This document shows positions 28,104-36,619 of a DNA stretch of 64,000 nt, piece after piece. How positions within the stretch are numbered: the first letter of the stretch is position 1; each line of letters starts with the position of its first letter. The notes under the pieces are model-generated. The model worked only from the letters and a program-made list of their open reading frames with translations, had not been told where the DNA came from and did not search any database. The stretch is taken from the NCBI RefSeq assembly GCF_012844235.1, contig NZ_JABAGR010000005.1, positions 124,001 to 188,000 of the forward strand, in the 5' to 3' direction. The position numbers were made by a program, and so were the translations under genes. The DNA is from Parafannyhessea umbonata (GTDB lineage Bacteria > Actinomycetota > Coriobacteriia > Coriobacteriales > Atopobiaceae).

Positions 28104-29126
28104 ATGGAATACAAGGAGCTGGCCGCCGCGGCGCGCGGAAGCATGGGCCAGTGGTGCAAGGCGTGTCCCGTCTGCGACGGCCGGGCGTGCGGGTCTCACA
28201 TGCCGGGCCCCGGCTCGAAGGGCACCGGGACGGTCGCCGCCCGAAACTACGCGGCGTGGCAGGACGTGCTGGTGCGCATGGACACGATACACGAGGCGTA
28301 CGAGGCCGACACGTCCGTGGAGCTCTTCGGCAGGAGGCTCTCCGTTCCCGTCATGGTCGGCCCCCTGGGCGACGTGAAGCTCCACTACGGGGACAAGTGG
28401 GAGATGGAGGACTACAACTCCTGCATACTGCACGCGGCGGCGAAGGCCGGCTCGCTCGCGTGGACGGGCGACGGGATGGTCGCCGCGATCCACGAGTCCG
28501 CGGTGCACGACATCGGCGAGCTCGGCGGGTGCGGCATTCCCACCATCAAGCCGTGGAACCTCGAGACCGTGATGCGGAAGCTCGAGCTCGCGTTCGCGGC
28601 GCGCCCCGTGGCCGTGGCGATGGACATCGACGCGGCGGGGCTCCCGTTCCTGAAGGGCTTCCAGCCGCCCGCGGGGCCGAAGTCCGTGACGGAGCTGCGA
28701 CGGGTGGCGGACGCCTGCCACGCGCACGGGACGCCGTTCGTGCTGAAGGGCATCATGGGCGTGCGCGCCGCACGCAAGGCGGCGGAGGCGGGCGCGGACG
28801 CCATAGTGGTGAGCAACCACGGCGGCCGCGTGCAGGACGGCGTCCCCGCGACGGCCGAGGTCCTGCCCTCGATAGCCCGGGAGGTCGGCGACGACCTCAA
28901 GATCCTCGTGGACGGGGGCATACGATCCGGCCTCGACGTGTTCCGCGCGCTGGCGCTTGGCGCAAACGCATGCCTCGTGTGCAGGCCGTTTGCCGTCGTG
29001 ACGTACGGAGCTGGGGCGGAGGGCGTGTCCGACTACTTCGCGCAGCTCGCGCGCGAACTCAGGGACACGATGGAGATGTGCGGCGCGCGCACGGTGGAGG
29101 ACATCGACGCCGACGTGCTCGCGTGA
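28104..29126 (+). CDS. FMN-dependent alpha-hydroxyacid oxidoreductase family protein
   Basis: 340-aa TIM-barrel flavoprotein of the lactate/glycolate oxidase superfamily. FVLKGIMG (FMN-phosphate Lys), VVSNHGGRVQDG (catalytic His) and ILVDGGIRSGLDVFRALALGA are clear. The N-terminus has a cysteine cluster, CKACPVCDGRAC, as in anaerobe-type members, which may bind metal or an Fe-S cluster. ATG 28104 with GGGGGAG upstream. Substrate unknown; lactate is a guess. Nearby isoprenoid genes raise type 2 IPP isomerase as an alternative, but the motif set fits hydroxyacid enzymes better. Confidence 0.8.
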   Translation: MEYKELAAAARGSMGQWCKACPVCDGRACGSHMPGPGSKGTGTVAARNYAAWQDVLVRMDTIHEAYEADTSVELFGRRLSVPVMVGPLGDVKLHYGDKWEMEDYNSCILHAAAKAGSLAWTGDGMVAAIHESAVHDIGELGGCGIPTIKPWNLETVMRKLELAFAARPVAVAMDIDAAGLPFLKGFQPPAGPKSVTELRRVADACHAHGTPFVLKGIMGVRAARKAAEAGADAIVVSNHGGRVQDGVPATAEVLPSIAREVGDDLKILVDGGIRSGLDVFRALALGANACLVCRPFAVVTYGAGAEGVSDYFAQLARELRDTMEMCGARTVEDIDADVLA

Positions 29127-29257
29127 CTTGGCCTTCGGGAAGCGACTTCCCCTCGGGCAGAAGATTTTTTTGAGGCACGCCTTCTGGATTGCCGCAGTTA
29201 AACGCACGTGAGCCTAAAACTCCGCAAACAATTTTGTGATTGATTGCACTTCTCGGC

Positions 29258-29285
29258 TTTACAAGCCGCCGTCTTCTGATACTAT
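29258..29285 (+). promoter_or_regulatory. Predicted promoter of tRNA-Val
   Basis: TTTACA (29258-29263), 16-base spacer, TACTAT (29280-29285), ending 14 bases before the tRNA. Confidence 0.55.
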
Positions 29286-29299
29286 AGCTACCGCACTGA

Positions 29300-29374
29300 G
29301 GGCGATTAGCTCAGGGGTAGAGCACTTCCTTCACACGGAAGGGGTCGCTGGTTCAAATCCAGCATCGCCCACCA
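29300..29374 (+). tRNA. tRNA-Val(CAC), CCA encoded
   Basis: Acceptor GGGCGAT pairs with ATCGCCC; the anticodon stem CTTCC/GGAAG closes the loop TTCACAC with anticodon CAC; the T loop is TTCAAAT. The 3' CCA is encoded. Confidence 0.95.
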
Positions 29375-29385
29375 TTGGATACGAG

Positions 29386-29416
29386 GGCCGGACGGGTTGA
29401 CCGTTCGGCCTTTTTT
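29386..29416 (+). terminator. Terminator after tRNA-Val
   Basis: GGCCGGACGG (29386-29395) pairs with CCGTTCGGCC (29401-29410), with one G-U pair and a five-base loop, followed by six T residues. Confidence 0.88.
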
Positions 29417-29518
29417 CTACGCAGCCAACGCGGGGGCGGTACGAGGGCTCCGGGCGGAACATCGCGCCAGCCGTCGCGCCCGTCCCACGACGCGCGGGCA
29501 TGGCGTGGCTATCGGCAC

Positions 29519-29560
29519 AAAGAAGGCCGCGCCCGCCTGGAAGTTCCAAGCGGGCGCGGC
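29519..29560 (-). terminator. Terminator of the minus-strand 4-TM gene
   Basis: An 11-bp GC-rich stem, GCCGCGCCCGC (29526-29536) with GCGGGCGCGGC (29550-29560). Read on the minus strand it is followed by CTTCTTT. The rest of 29417-29648 shows no gene. Confidence 0.6.
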
Positions 29561-29580
29561 TGATTTCTGGCAAGTGCCTT

Positions 29581-29590
29581 GGGGGAGAAG
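29581..29590 (+). repeat. Intergenic GGGGGAGAAG element
   Basis: Same 10-mer as at 9354, 28091 and 42971. Lies in non-coding DNA downstream of the minus-strand gene. Confidence 0.4.
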
Positions 29591-29648
29591 TGCGTGGGCT
29601 CCGGGCGGGGGCTGCGCCGCGTGACGCGGCCGCGAGCGTGCGGAGGCC

Positions 29649-30026
29649 CTACTTTGCGTCCAGGATCGTGACGACCTTCTTGGCGAGCACGAAGACGAGA
29701 AGCGCCATCACGACGCAGGTGGAGCCGATGAAGATCTCGGCAAGGGACTTCTGGGGCGCGACGAGGATGTACGCCGCGCAGAAGAACATCACGAGCACCA
29801 TGACGGAGCTCATGTTGCGGATCTGCCTGGCGTTGGAGGGCACGTTGATCTTGCGGGCGCACTGGAAGCCCATGTAGGCGCAGAGCACGCCGTCAAGCAG
29901 CCCGACGTATGCGCGCGGGTTGAGGTGGTTCACGACGACGAGGGCGACTGCGGATGCGGTCGCGAGCACGCCGACGATGAGTGAGATGATGCATACGATC
30001 TTGAGCTTCTTGCACGCGTCGTTCAT
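29649..30026 (-). CDS. Small membrane protein with four predicted TM segments
   Basis: 125 aa. Four hydrophobic stretches are visible: IVCIISLIVGVLATASAVAL, AYVGLLDGVLCAYMGF, VMVLVMFFCAAYILVA and IFIGSTCVVMALLVFVLA. It starts at ATG 30024-30026, with GGAGAC upstream on the minus strand; a longer frame to 30149 lacks a ribosome site. I do not recognise the family. It is the only minus-strand gene for 26 kb on either side and sits between two tRNA clusters, a common spot for accessory insertions. Confidence 0.7.
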   Translation of the reverse strand: MNDACKKLKIVCIISLIVGVLATASAVALVVVNHLNPRAYVGLLDGVLCAYMGFQCARKINVPSNARQIRNMSSVMVLVMFFCAAYILVAPQKSLAEIFIGSTCVVMALLVFVLAKKVVTILDAK

Positions 30027-30186
30027 GTGGGTCTCCGTTTCGGGTTTGTGGGCGGGCGCCTGGGCGTCCGCGCTGCGTGACGGGGGAGAGTCCCCCTCTG
30101 TCTTGGTTCCCAATAGAGTGAAGTTTAGCGTTTTGTGGAGGAAGTTCACAACTGCGGAGCCAGTCGGGCGGTTTGAAGATTCTCGC

Positions 30187-30214
30187 TTGACCGCCTTGGT
30201 GACTTTGGTACTAT
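30187..30214 (+). promoter_or_regulatory. Promoter of first tRNA-Ala/tRNA-Ile2 unit
   Basis: TTGACC (30187-30192), 16-base spacer, TACTAT (30209-30214). Confidence 0.6.
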
Positions 30215-30233
30215 ATCTCTCGCACCAACGAAC

Positions 30234-30309
30234 GGGGAATTAGCTCAGTTGGGAGAGCGCATGACTGGCAGTCATGAGGTCAGGGGTTCGAATCCCCTAT
30301 TCTCCACCA
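30234..30309 (+). tRNA. tRNA-Ala(GGC), copy 1
   Basis: Acceptor GGGGAAT pairs with ATTCTCC, leaving the G3-U70 wobble that marks alanine tRNAs. The anticodon loop CTGGCAG gives GGC. CCA is encoded. Confidence 0.95.
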
Positions 30310-30356
30310 CGTAGACTCTGGGGCGGCGGCTGTGGTCGCCGCCCTTTCCAGTTTCC

Positions 30357-30432
30357 GGGCCTATGGCGCAACGGTTAGCGCAGGGGACTCATAATCCCTG
30401 GGTTGGGAGTTCGAATCTCTCTGGGCCCACCA
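30357..30432 (+). tRNA. tRNA-Ile2(CAT, lysidine type), copy 1
   Basis: Anticodon loop CTCATAA. Acceptor GGGCCTA carries C4-G69 and C5-G68, and the anticodon stem has a 27-43 G-U pair, as in E. coli tRNA-Ile2 recognised by TilS. Elongator tRNA-Met is the alternative reading of CAT. CCA is encoded. Confidence 0.8.
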
Positions 30433-30440
30433 CATGCGAC

Positions 30441-30466
30441 GGGACCCCCTCGGGGGTCCCTTTTTT
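30441..30466 (+). terminator. Terminator of tRNA unit 1
   Basis: GGGACCCC/GGGGTCCC stem with CTCG loop, followed by six T residues. Confidence 0.9.
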
Positions 30467-30494
30467 GTTGTCGGAAATTGTCAAAACTTTTCCG

Positions 30495-30522
30495 TTGACT
30501 CAAGTCCGCGTTTTGGTAATAT
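30495..30522 (+). promoter_or_regulatory. Promoter of second tRNA-Ala/tRNA-Ile2 unit
   Basis: TTGACT (30495-30500), 16-base spacer, TAATAT (30517-30522). The spacing matches copy 1, but the -35 region lies outside the duplicated block. Confidence 0.6.
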
Positions 30523-30541
30523 ATCTCTCGCACCAACGAAC

Positions 30542-30617
30542 GGGGAATTAGCTCAGTTGGGAGAGCGCATGACTGGCAGTCATGAGGTCAGGGGTTCGAA
30601 TCCCCTATTCTCCACCA
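30542..30617 (+). tRNA. tRNA-Ala(GGC), copy 2
   Basis: Identical to the copy at 30234-30309. Confidence 0.95.
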
Positions 30618-30664
30618 CGTAGACTCTGGGGCGGCGGCTGTGGTCGCCGCCCTTTCCAGTTTCC

Positions 30665-30740
30665 GGGCCTATGGCGCAACGGTTAGCGCAGGGGACTCAT
30701 AATCCCTGGGTTGGGAGTTCGAATCTCTCTGGGCCCACCA
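30665..30740 (+). tRNA. tRNA-Ile2(CAT, lysidine type), copy 2
   Basis: Identical to the copy at 30357-30432; same Ile2/Met caveat. Confidence 0.8.
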
Positions 30741-30748
30741 CATGCGAC

Positions 30749-30773
30749 GGGACCCCCTCGGGGGTCCTTTTTT
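30749..30773 (+). terminator. Terminator of tRNA unit 2
   Basis: Same hairpin as unit 1, one C shorter before the T-run. Confidence 0.88.
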
Positions 30774-30925
30774 GTTGGGCGAGTTTGCATCAGGCAAATG
30801 GAGCTGTGACGCAATGGTGCTTTGGTAAGCGTCACGGGCGGCGTGCGCGGCTGGTGCCGGACCCACGTATAATCAAGTGGATTGTACTTCTCGGGCAGAC
30901 GCCCGTATTGTGGAACGGACAGCAC

Positions 30926-32932
30926 TTGATAGCACTTGCAGACAAGATCACGAAGTCGTTTGGCGGCCGTGTCCTGTACACGGCCGCAACGTTGCAGCTG
31001 AACGCGGGGGAGCGCTGGGGCCTCGTTGGACCGAACGGCGCGGGCAAGACCACGCTCCTCAAGATCATGATGGGGCAGGAGGAGCCGGACGAGGGCACCG
31101 TGTCGTTCGCGCGCGACGCTTCCGTAGGCTACCTCGAGCAGGAGACGCACCTTGCGGGCGAGAAGAGCGCGCTCGGCGAGGTCGTGGACTCCGCCGTGGA
31201 GGTCAAGCGCCTCGAGGCGCGCATCAAGGAGATGGAGCGCCAGATTTCCGAGATGCCCGAGGGCGACGAGCAGTACGCGCTCCTGGAGCGCTACGGCGCG
31301 GCGCAGGACCGCTACGAGCGCCTGGGCGGCTACGAGCTCGAGGCCAGGGCGAAGCAGATCCTGGGCGGCCTGGGATTTCCCGTCGAGGACTTCGACAAGC
31401 CGGCGAAGGAGTTCTCCGGCGGCTGGCAGATGCGCATCGCCCTGTCGAAGCTGCTGCTGAGGCACCCCGACCTTCTCCTTCTGGACGAGCCCACCAACCA
31501 CCTGGACCTGGAGTCCGTCAAGTGGCTCGAGTCGTTCTTGGCGGGCTACGACGGCGCCGTGCTGCTGGTGAGCCACGACCGCTCGTTCATGGACGCGTGC
31601 GTGAGCCACATCGCGTCGCTCGAGAACAAGCGCCTCATGACGTACACGGGAAACTACACCAGCTACCTGCACCAGCGCGAGGACAACCTGGAGCAGCTCC
31701 GCGCGAAGCGCGCGGCGCAGGAGCGCGACATCCAGCACATGGAGGTGTTCATCGAGCGCTTCCGCTACAAGCCCACGAAGGCGAGGCAGGTGCAGGAGCG
31801 CATCAAGAAGCTCGAGAAGGTGCGCGAGGAGCTGGTGGTGCTGCCGGAGTCCTCGAAGAAGGTGCACTTCAAGTTCCCGGACCCGCCGCGCACCGGCGAC
31901 GAGGTCGTGAGCCTGGAGGGCATCTCGAAGCACTACGAGGACAACGACGTGTACGACGGCGTCGACCTGAAGCTGTACCGCGGCGACCACGTGGCACTCG
32001 TGGGGCCCAACGGAGCGGGCAAGTCCACGCTCATGAAGATCATCAACGGCCACGAGGCCCCCACGGCGGGCTCCGTGAGGCTTGGCCAGAACGTGACCGT
32101 GGCGTACTACGCGCAGCACCAGCTGGAGACCCTGCGCGAGTCGTACACCGTTCTGCAGGAGATGGACGAGGCCGCGCCCGGCTGGACCACCTCCCAGGAG
32201 CGCAAGCTGCTGGGCGCGTTCCTGTTCCACGGCGACGACGTGGAAAAGAAGGTCGGCGTGCTTTCCGGCGGCGAGCGCGCGCGTCTGGCGCTCGCGCGCA
32301 TGCTCGTGGCGCCGGACCCGCTGCTGTGTCTGGACGAGCCCACGAACCACCTGGACATCGACTCCGTGGACGTGCTCGAGGAGGCCCTCGTCAACTTCCC
32401 GGGCACCATCGTGCTCATCAGCCACGACGAGCACCTGGTGCGAGCGGTGGCGAACAAGGTGGTGGACGTTCGCGACCACAAGGTGACGCTCTACGACGGC
32501 GACTACGACTACTACCTGTACAAGCGCGCGGAGCTCGAGGGGCAGGTGCAGGGCGCCCAGGCGGGCGAGAAGGGCGCGGCGTCCCGGCAGGAGGCGGCGC
32601 ATTCCGCCGCGCCCGCGGCGGCCCCCGCGCCCGCGGGCCGCAACGTGAAGACGAAGGAGCAGCGCCGCGCGGAGGCGGAGGCCAGAAACGCCGCGAACAA
32701 GGCCGTCCGCGAGGAGAGGAAGCGCCTGAAGCAGGTGGAGGCCGCGCTTAAGCCGGCGCAGGCGCGCTACAAGGAGCTCGTGAACATGATGGCCGACGAG
32801 GCGCTGTACAACGACGCCGCGAAGTTCGACCAGTGCATGAAGGAGTACAACGCGCTCTCGAAGAAGATCCCGGCGCTCGAGGAGGAGTGGCTGGAGCTTA
32901 CGGAGAAGATCGAGGAGAGTCTGAATGCCTAG
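30926..32932 (+). CDS. ABC-F family ATPase (Uup/EttA-like), first copy
   Basis: 668-aa soluble protein with two ABC cassettes and no membrane domain: Walker [13 protein letters not shown] and [12 protein letters not shown], Walker [16 protein letters not shown] and [15 protein letters not shown], with a basic P-site linker (about 240-320). An Ala/Pro-rich spacer leads to a C-terminal coiled coil as in Uup. ABC-F proteins act on ribosomes; antibiotic protection is possible but not indicated. TTG 30926 has GGAACGG upstream; TTG 30908 is an alternative. A TATAAT lies at 30868. Two dispersed-motif copies fall inside. Confidence 0.9.
   Translation: MIALADKITKSFGGRVLYTAATLQLNAGERWGLVGPNGAGKTTLLKIMMGQEEPDEGTVSFARDASVGYLEQETHLAGEKSALGEVVDSAVEVKRLEARIKEMERQISEMPEGDEQYALLERYGAAQDRYERLGGYELEARAKQILGGLGFPVEDFDKPAKEFSGGWQMRIALSKLLLRHPDLLLLDEPTNHLDLESVKWLESFLAGYDGAVLLVSHDRSFMDACVSHIASLENKRLMTYTGNYTSYLHQREDNLEQLRAKRAAQERDIQHMEVFIERFRYKPTKARQVQERIKKLEKVREELVVLPESSKKVHFKFPDPPRTGDEVVSLEGISKHYEDNDVYDGVDLKLYRGDHVALVGPNGAGKSTLMKIINGHEAPTAGSVRLGQNVTVAYYAQHQLETLRESYTVLQEMDEAAPGWTTSQERKLLGAFLFHGDDVEKKVGVLSGGERARLALARMLVAPDPLLCLDEPTNHLDIDSVDVLEEALVNFPGTIVLISHDEHLVRAVANKVVDVRDHKVTLYDGDYDYYLYKRAELEGQVQGAQAGEKGAASRQEAAHSAAPAAAPAPAGRNVKTKEQRRAEAEARNAANKAVREERKRLKQVEAALKPAQARYKELVNMMADEALYNDAAKFDQCMKEYNALSKKIPALEEEWLELTEKIEESLNA
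32561..32578 (+). repeat. Dispersed motif copy (ABC-F linker)
   Basis: GCGGGCGAGAAGGGCGCG, exact core, encoding AGEKGA at the start of the linker before the coiled coil. A near copy with GAGAAGAGC is at 31154-31171. Confidence 0.7.
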
Positions 32933-33476
32933 GCATGCCGCCCCTGACTGGGACGAGAGGACGCAGGCGTATCCCGCGACGCAGACGCGCCGCCAGCCGC
33001 AGGACGCCGAGGCGGAGGGCGCGGCCACGCCTTACGCCGGCGAGGTGCGGACCCAGACGTACGCGCGGCAGCAGTACGCCGCGCCACCGCAGCGGCCTTA
33101 CGTGGCACCGGTAGAAGGCCCGAGGCAGACGCCCTTCTCGCCCGGGGGCGCGCAGGTGCCGCCCGCGGCGCGCCAGGCGTACGGCCGCGCGCTGTCGTGG
33201 CTGCTTAGGGTGGTCGCCCTCGCGTGCAGGCTGTACGCGATTGCGCTCGCGGCGCTCGTGGCGGCAAACGCCGTGGTGCTGGGCTCGTGGCGCATCCACG
33301 TGGTGGAGCTCACCGCGGCGTTCACGGCATGGCTGCCGTCTTCCGTCTCCGGGACGCTCGTGTTCCAGACGCCGTTTGGCGGCGTGCTGCGCGGGGACTT
33401 CGTCGCCGTGGCCGTCGCGCTGTTCGTGATCGACTGGCTGCTTGTGCGCAAGGCGCGCACGATTGGGGCAAGGTAG
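32925..33476 (+). CDS. Membrane protein with disordered N-terminus, function unknown
   Basis: 183 aa. Residues 1-85 are hydrophilic and Gln/Pro/Tyr-rich; then follow hydrophobic spans (about 93-125, and one near the C-terminus, [15 protein letters not shown]) with a short loop between. The first ATG overlaps the ABC-F stop by eight bases, and the M50 protease gene follows, so it is part of the operon. No family recognised. The reverse-orientation motif copy encodes TPFSPGG here. Confidence 0.7.
   Translation: MPRHAAPDWDERTQAYPATQTRRQPQDAEAEGAATPYAGEVRTQTYARQQYAAPPQRPYVAPVEGPRQTPFSPGGAQVPPAARQAYGRALSWLLRVVALACRLYAIALAALVAANAVVLGSWRIHVVELTAAFTAWLPSSVSGTLVFQTPFGGVLRGDFVAVAVALFVIDWLLVRKARTIGAR
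33130..33144 (-). repeat. Dispersed motif copy, opposite orientation
   Basis: CGCCCTTCTCGCCCG; its reverse complement contains GGCGAGAAGGGC exactly. The orientation flip changes the encoded peptide. Confidence 0.7.
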
Positions 33477-33483
33477 GGAAGAC

Positions 33484-34149
33484 ATGCTCTCTAACCAGCG
33501 GATATTCATGATCGTGGGCTCGGTCGCCCTCGTGATGCTCTCGGCAATCGTGCACGAGGTGGCCCACGGCTGGGTCGCGTACAGGCTGGGCGACCCCACG
33601 GCGAAGCAGGCGGGAAGGCTCACGCTCAACCCGCTCGCGCACCTGGACCCTGTGGGCTCGGTGCTGCTGCCGCTCCTTATGGCGTGGATCGGCGGGCCGG
33701 TGTTCGCGTTCGCGAAGCCGGTGCCGTACAACCCGTACAACCTCAGGAACCCCCGCCGCGACGAGGTGCTGGTGGCGCTCGCGGGGCCGGCGTCCAACCT
33801 GCTGCAGGCGCTCGTGGGCGCGGTCGCGTTCAGGCTGGCGTTCGCTTCTTGGTCGGGCGCGGAGGACGCGCTGTACTGGGTGCTCATGGCGCTGCAGATC
33901 TACGTGTACGTCAACCTGACGCTCATGTTCTTCAACCTCATCCCGCTGCCGCCGCTGGACGGCTCCAAGATCGTGATGCCGCTCCTTCACGGCGGCGCGC
34001 GGCAGAGCTACTACAAGATCCAGCAGTACAGCATGCCCATCCTTCTGGTGGTGCTGTACGTGCTGCCGTCGGTCCTGGGCTTCGACCCGCTGGGCATGTA
34101 CCTGGACGCGACCGCCGGCAGCCTCGCGACGCTCATGATGGGGGCGTAG
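33484..34149 (+). CDS. M50-family site-2 protease (SpoIVFB/YwhC-like)
   Basis: 221-aa multi-pass membrane metalloprotease with HEVAHG (residues 24-29) as HExxH and NLIPLPPLDGSKI supplying the second metal ligand. It has no PDZ or CBS domain, so is of the small type. Genes of this family commonly precede scpA-scpB, as here. ATG 33484, eight bases after the preceding stop. The substrate is unknown. Confidence 0.9.
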   Translation: MLSNQRIFMIVGSVALVMLSAIVHEVAHGWVAYRLGDPTAKQAGRLTLNPLAHLDPVGSVLLPLLMAWIGGPVFAFAKPVPYNPYNLRNPRRDEVLVALAGPASNLLQALVGAVAFRLAFASWSGAEDALYWVLMALQIYVYVNLTLMFFNLIPLPPLDGSKIVMPLLHGGARQSYYKIQQYSMPILLVVLYVLPSVLGFDPLGMYLDATAGSLATLMMGA

Positions 34150-34968
34150 GTGTCGTACAACGTAAAGACACAGGCGTACTCGGGCCCGTTCGACCTGCTG
34201 CTGCAGCTGGTCAGCCGGCAGAAGCTCGACATCGGGTCCATCTCGATCGCCGAGGTGGCCGACCAGTACATGCGCGAGGTGCAGTCCATGGGCGAGCTCG
34301 ACCTGGACGTGGCGAGCGACTTCGTGCTCGTGGCGTCCACGCTGCTCGACATGAAGGCGGCTGCGCTCGTTCCAAACGAGCCGCAGCGCCCCCGCAAGGA
34401 GGAAGAAGAGGAAGACGACGAGGACGACCTCGCGAACCTCTCGCCGGACGAGGCGCGCGAGGTGCTCATCGCGCGGCTCATCGCGTACAAGCAGTTCCGC
34501 AACGCAGCCGCGGCGCTCGGCAGCCGCATGGAGGCCGAGAGCCTGATGGAGCCGCGCACGGCCGGGCCGGACCCCGAGTTCATGGGGCTCATGCCGGACT
34601 ACCTCGAGGGCATCACGCTGCGCTCCCTCGCGGTGATCTGCGCGGACCTGGACAGCCGCCGCCAGGGCTTCCTGCTGGAGGCGGAGCACATCGCCCCCAA
34701 GCGCCTGCCCATTGCGCTCACCGTGGCGTCCGTCGACCGCGTCACGCGCGCGCACCCGCTCGTGAGCTTCTCGGACCTGCTCGACGGCGACCTGCGGCCC
34801 GAGACGCTCGTCGCGACGTTCCTCGCGATACTGGAGCTCGAGAAGCGCGGGTCCGTCGTGCTGACGCAGGAGCACACGTTCGGCGAGATAGACGTCGCGC
34901 GCGTCGAGGGCGCGAAGCCGTTCGAGCTCGACAACTCGGACCTCACGAGCATCGAGGAGGATGCCTGA
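34150..34968 (+). CDS. scpA: Segregation and condensation protein A
   Basis: 272-aa kleisin bridging the SMC dimer. YSGPFDLLLQLVSRQKLDI and IAEVADQYMREV form the N-terminal SMC-binding domain; LVASTLLDMKAAALVP follows; the mid-region is acidic; the C-terminal winged helix is at about 200-260. GTG start abuts the previous stop. Confidence 0.95.
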   Translation: MSYNVKTQAYSGPFDLLLQLVSRQKLDIGSISIAEVADQYMREVQSMGELDLDVASDFVLVASTLLDMKAAALVPNEPQRPRKEEEEEDDEDDLANLSPDEAREVLIARLIAYKQFRNAAAALGSRMEAESLMEPRTAGPDPEFMGLMPDYLEGITLRSLAVICADLDSRRQGFLLEAEHIAPKRLPIALTVASVDRVTRAHPLVSFSDLLDGDLRPETLVATFLAILELEKRGSVVLTQEHTFGEIDVARVEGAKPFELDNSDLTSIEEDA

Positions 34969-35711
34969 TGCAGGACCTGGAACATCTTGACCACGACTCG
35001 CTGAAGGGCGCGCTCGAGGCGCTCCTTCTGGTATCCACGGACGCCGTGCCCGCGACGGAGCTCTCCAAGGTGCTGGGCATCGCCCCCAGCGAGGCGGCGG
35101 GCGCCCTGGCGGAGCTCGCGGCGGAGTACTCCGACGCCGACCGCGGCTTCCAGCTGCGCGAGGTCGCGGGCGGCTGGCGGCTGTTCACGCACCCCGCCTA
35201 CCACGACGTCGTGGAGCGCTACGTGCTCTCCTGGGACACGCGCCGCCTTTCGCAGGCCGCGCTCGAGACGCTGGCGGTCATCGCGTACCACCAGCCCGTC
35301 ACGCGCGAGGGCGTGAAGGCCGTCCGCGGCGTCAACTCCGACGGCGTGATCGGCTCGCTCAAGGAGAAGGGCCTCGTGCGCGAGGTGGGGCGCGAGCGCG
35401 ACCGCAGCCGCGCCATGCAGTACGGCACCACGCAGCGCTTCCTGGAGACGTTTGGCCTGCGCAGCCTGCGCGACCTGCCGCCGCTTGAGGACTTCGCCCC
35501 GGACGAGGAGTCGAAGCGCTTCATCCGCGAGCGGCTTTCCGGCAGCGCGATATCCTCCACGCTCGAGGAGGCCTCGGCCGACATCGAGGAGGAGCAGGAG
35601 CTGCTGGGCGACGCGTTTGAGGACGACGATGCGAGCCCAGGGGTGGGCGACTCCGAGGACTCCACCGCAGAAGAGTCCCCCGCGTACGGCGAGGGCGAGG
35701 CGGACCTTTGA
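34968..35711 (+). CDS. scpB: Segregation and condensation protein B
   Basis: 247-aa partner of ScpA with two winged helices: LKGALEALLLVST at the start and LSQAALETLAVIAYHQPVTR with SDGVIGSLKEKGLV. An acidic, Ser/Glu-rich tail of ~55 residues extends past the core. TGATG overlap with scpA. Confidence 0.95.
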   Translation: MQDLEHLDHDSLKGALEALLLVSTDAVPATELSKVLGIAPSEAAGALAELAAEYSDADRGFQLREVAGGWRLFTHPAYHDVVERYVLSWDTRRLSQAALETLAVIAYHQPVTREGVKAVRGVNSDGVIGSLKEKGLVREVGRERDRSRAMQYGTTQRFLETFGLRSLRDLPPLEDFAPDEESKRFIRERLSGSAISSTLEEASADIEEEQELLGDAFEDDDASPGVGDSEDSTAEESPAYGEGEADL

Positions 35712-36619
35712 TGGCGGCGGCCAGGGAAGGCGACGGCGCCGAGAAGGGCGCCGGCCTCGACATCGCCTACACCATGAGGCTCCAGCGCTACCTGGCCCGG
35801 GCGGGCGTCGCGAGCCGCCGTGGGTCGGAGGCGCTCATGACCGCAGGCCGCGTGCGCGTGAACGGCCTGGTCGTGACGGAGCTCGGCAGCAAGGTGACGC
35901 CGGGCGTGGACGTGGTGACGGTGGACGGGCGCGAGTGCACGCTCGCGGACGACTCCGCGTACGTGATGCTGTACAAGCCGTCCGGCTACGTCACCACCAT
36001 GAGCGACCCGCAGGGCAGGCCGTGTGTCGCATCGCTCGTGCCCACGGAGCGCTACCCGGGGCTCTTCCCCGTGGGGAGGCTCGACGCCGACACGACCGGG
36101 CTTCTCCTCTTCACCACGAACGGCGACGTCGCGAACCAGATGCTTCACCCGTCGCACCACGTGTGGAAGCACTACGTTGCGCTCGTGCGCGGCGTGCCCA
36201 CGCGCCACCAGCTGCAGATGCTGCGCGACGGCGTGCGCATGCCGGACGGCATGGCGTCACCCGCGAAGGCGCGGCTGCTTTCCGCGGACGACCCGGCCGC
36301 GCTGCCCGTCGTCGGCGAGGGGCTGCCGTACAACCACGCCGTGGTGGGGCTCTCCATCCACGAGGGGCGCAAGCACCAGGTGAAGAAGATGCTGCGCTCC
36401 ATAGGCCACGAGGTGGTGAGGCTGCACCGCGACGAGTTTGGCCCGCTCGCGCTCACCGGCCTGATGCCCGGCCAGTGGCGGCCGCTCACGGACGCCGAGC
36501 GTGCGATGATAGAGGGGCTGGGCAAGGCCGACGCGCCCAAGGCGGCGGGTTCTTATGGGGCGCCGCGCCAACGGGGCGCGCGTGCGCCCAGAGACGGGAG
36601 GGAGGCCCATCGTGGCTAG
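35711..36619 (+). CDS. rluB: Pseudouridine synthase RluB/RsuA family
   Basis: 302 aa. An S4 RNA-binding domain (RLQRYLARAGVASRRGSEALM) precedes the catalytic domain with GRLDADTTGLLLFTTNG, where Asp is the nucleophile, and EGRKHQVKKML. Likely modifies 23S rRNA. ATG 35711 overlaps the scpB stop. The first 20 residues are an extension containing a near copy of the dispersed motif (35735-35752, AEKGAG); the C-terminus is basic. Confidence 0.93.
   Translation: MAAAREGDGAEKGAGLDIAYTMRLQRYLARAGVASRRGSEALMTAGRVRVNGLVVTELGSKVTPGVDVVTVDGRECTLADDSAYVMLYKPSGYVTTMSDPQGRPCVASLVPTERYPGLFPVGRLDADTTGLLLFTTNGDVANQMLHPSHHVWKHYVALVRGVPTRHQLQMLRDGVRMPDGMASPAKARLLSADDPAALPVVGEGLPYNHAVVGLSIHEGRKHQVKKMLRSIGHEVVRLHRDEFGPLALTGLMPGQWRPLTDAERAMIEGLGKADAPKAAGSYGAPRQRGARAPRDGREAHRG

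Larger units (their letters stand above)
30204..30459 (+). repeat. Tandem tRNA block, copy 1 (256 bp)
   Basis: Repeated 308 bp downstream at 30512-30767 with a single difference seen (C30211/A30519). Contains tRNA-Ala, an inter-tRNA hairpin (30321-30344), tRNA-Ile2 and the terminator stem. Confidence 0.9.
30512..30767 (+). repeat. Tandem tRNA block, copy 2 (256 bp)
   Basis: Copy of 30204-30459, offset 308 bp. Confidence 0.9.

Noticed and set aside
30357-30740. Calling the CAT-anticodon tRNAs elongator tRNA-Met
   Set aside because: C4-G69, C5-G68 and the 27-43 wobble match the lysidine-type tRNA-Ile2 determinants better, although Met cannot be excluded from sequence alone.
30671-30925. Upstream extension of the first ABC-F gene
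   Set aside because: It would start inside tRNA-Ile2 and run through its terminator; the ABC-F family begins near the TTG at 30926.
31154-31171. GCGGGCGAGAAGAGCGCG in the first ABC cassette as a full motif copy
   Set aside because: It has AGC instead of GRC after GAGAAG and lies within the cassette, where it may be ordinary coding sequence; kept only as a near copy.
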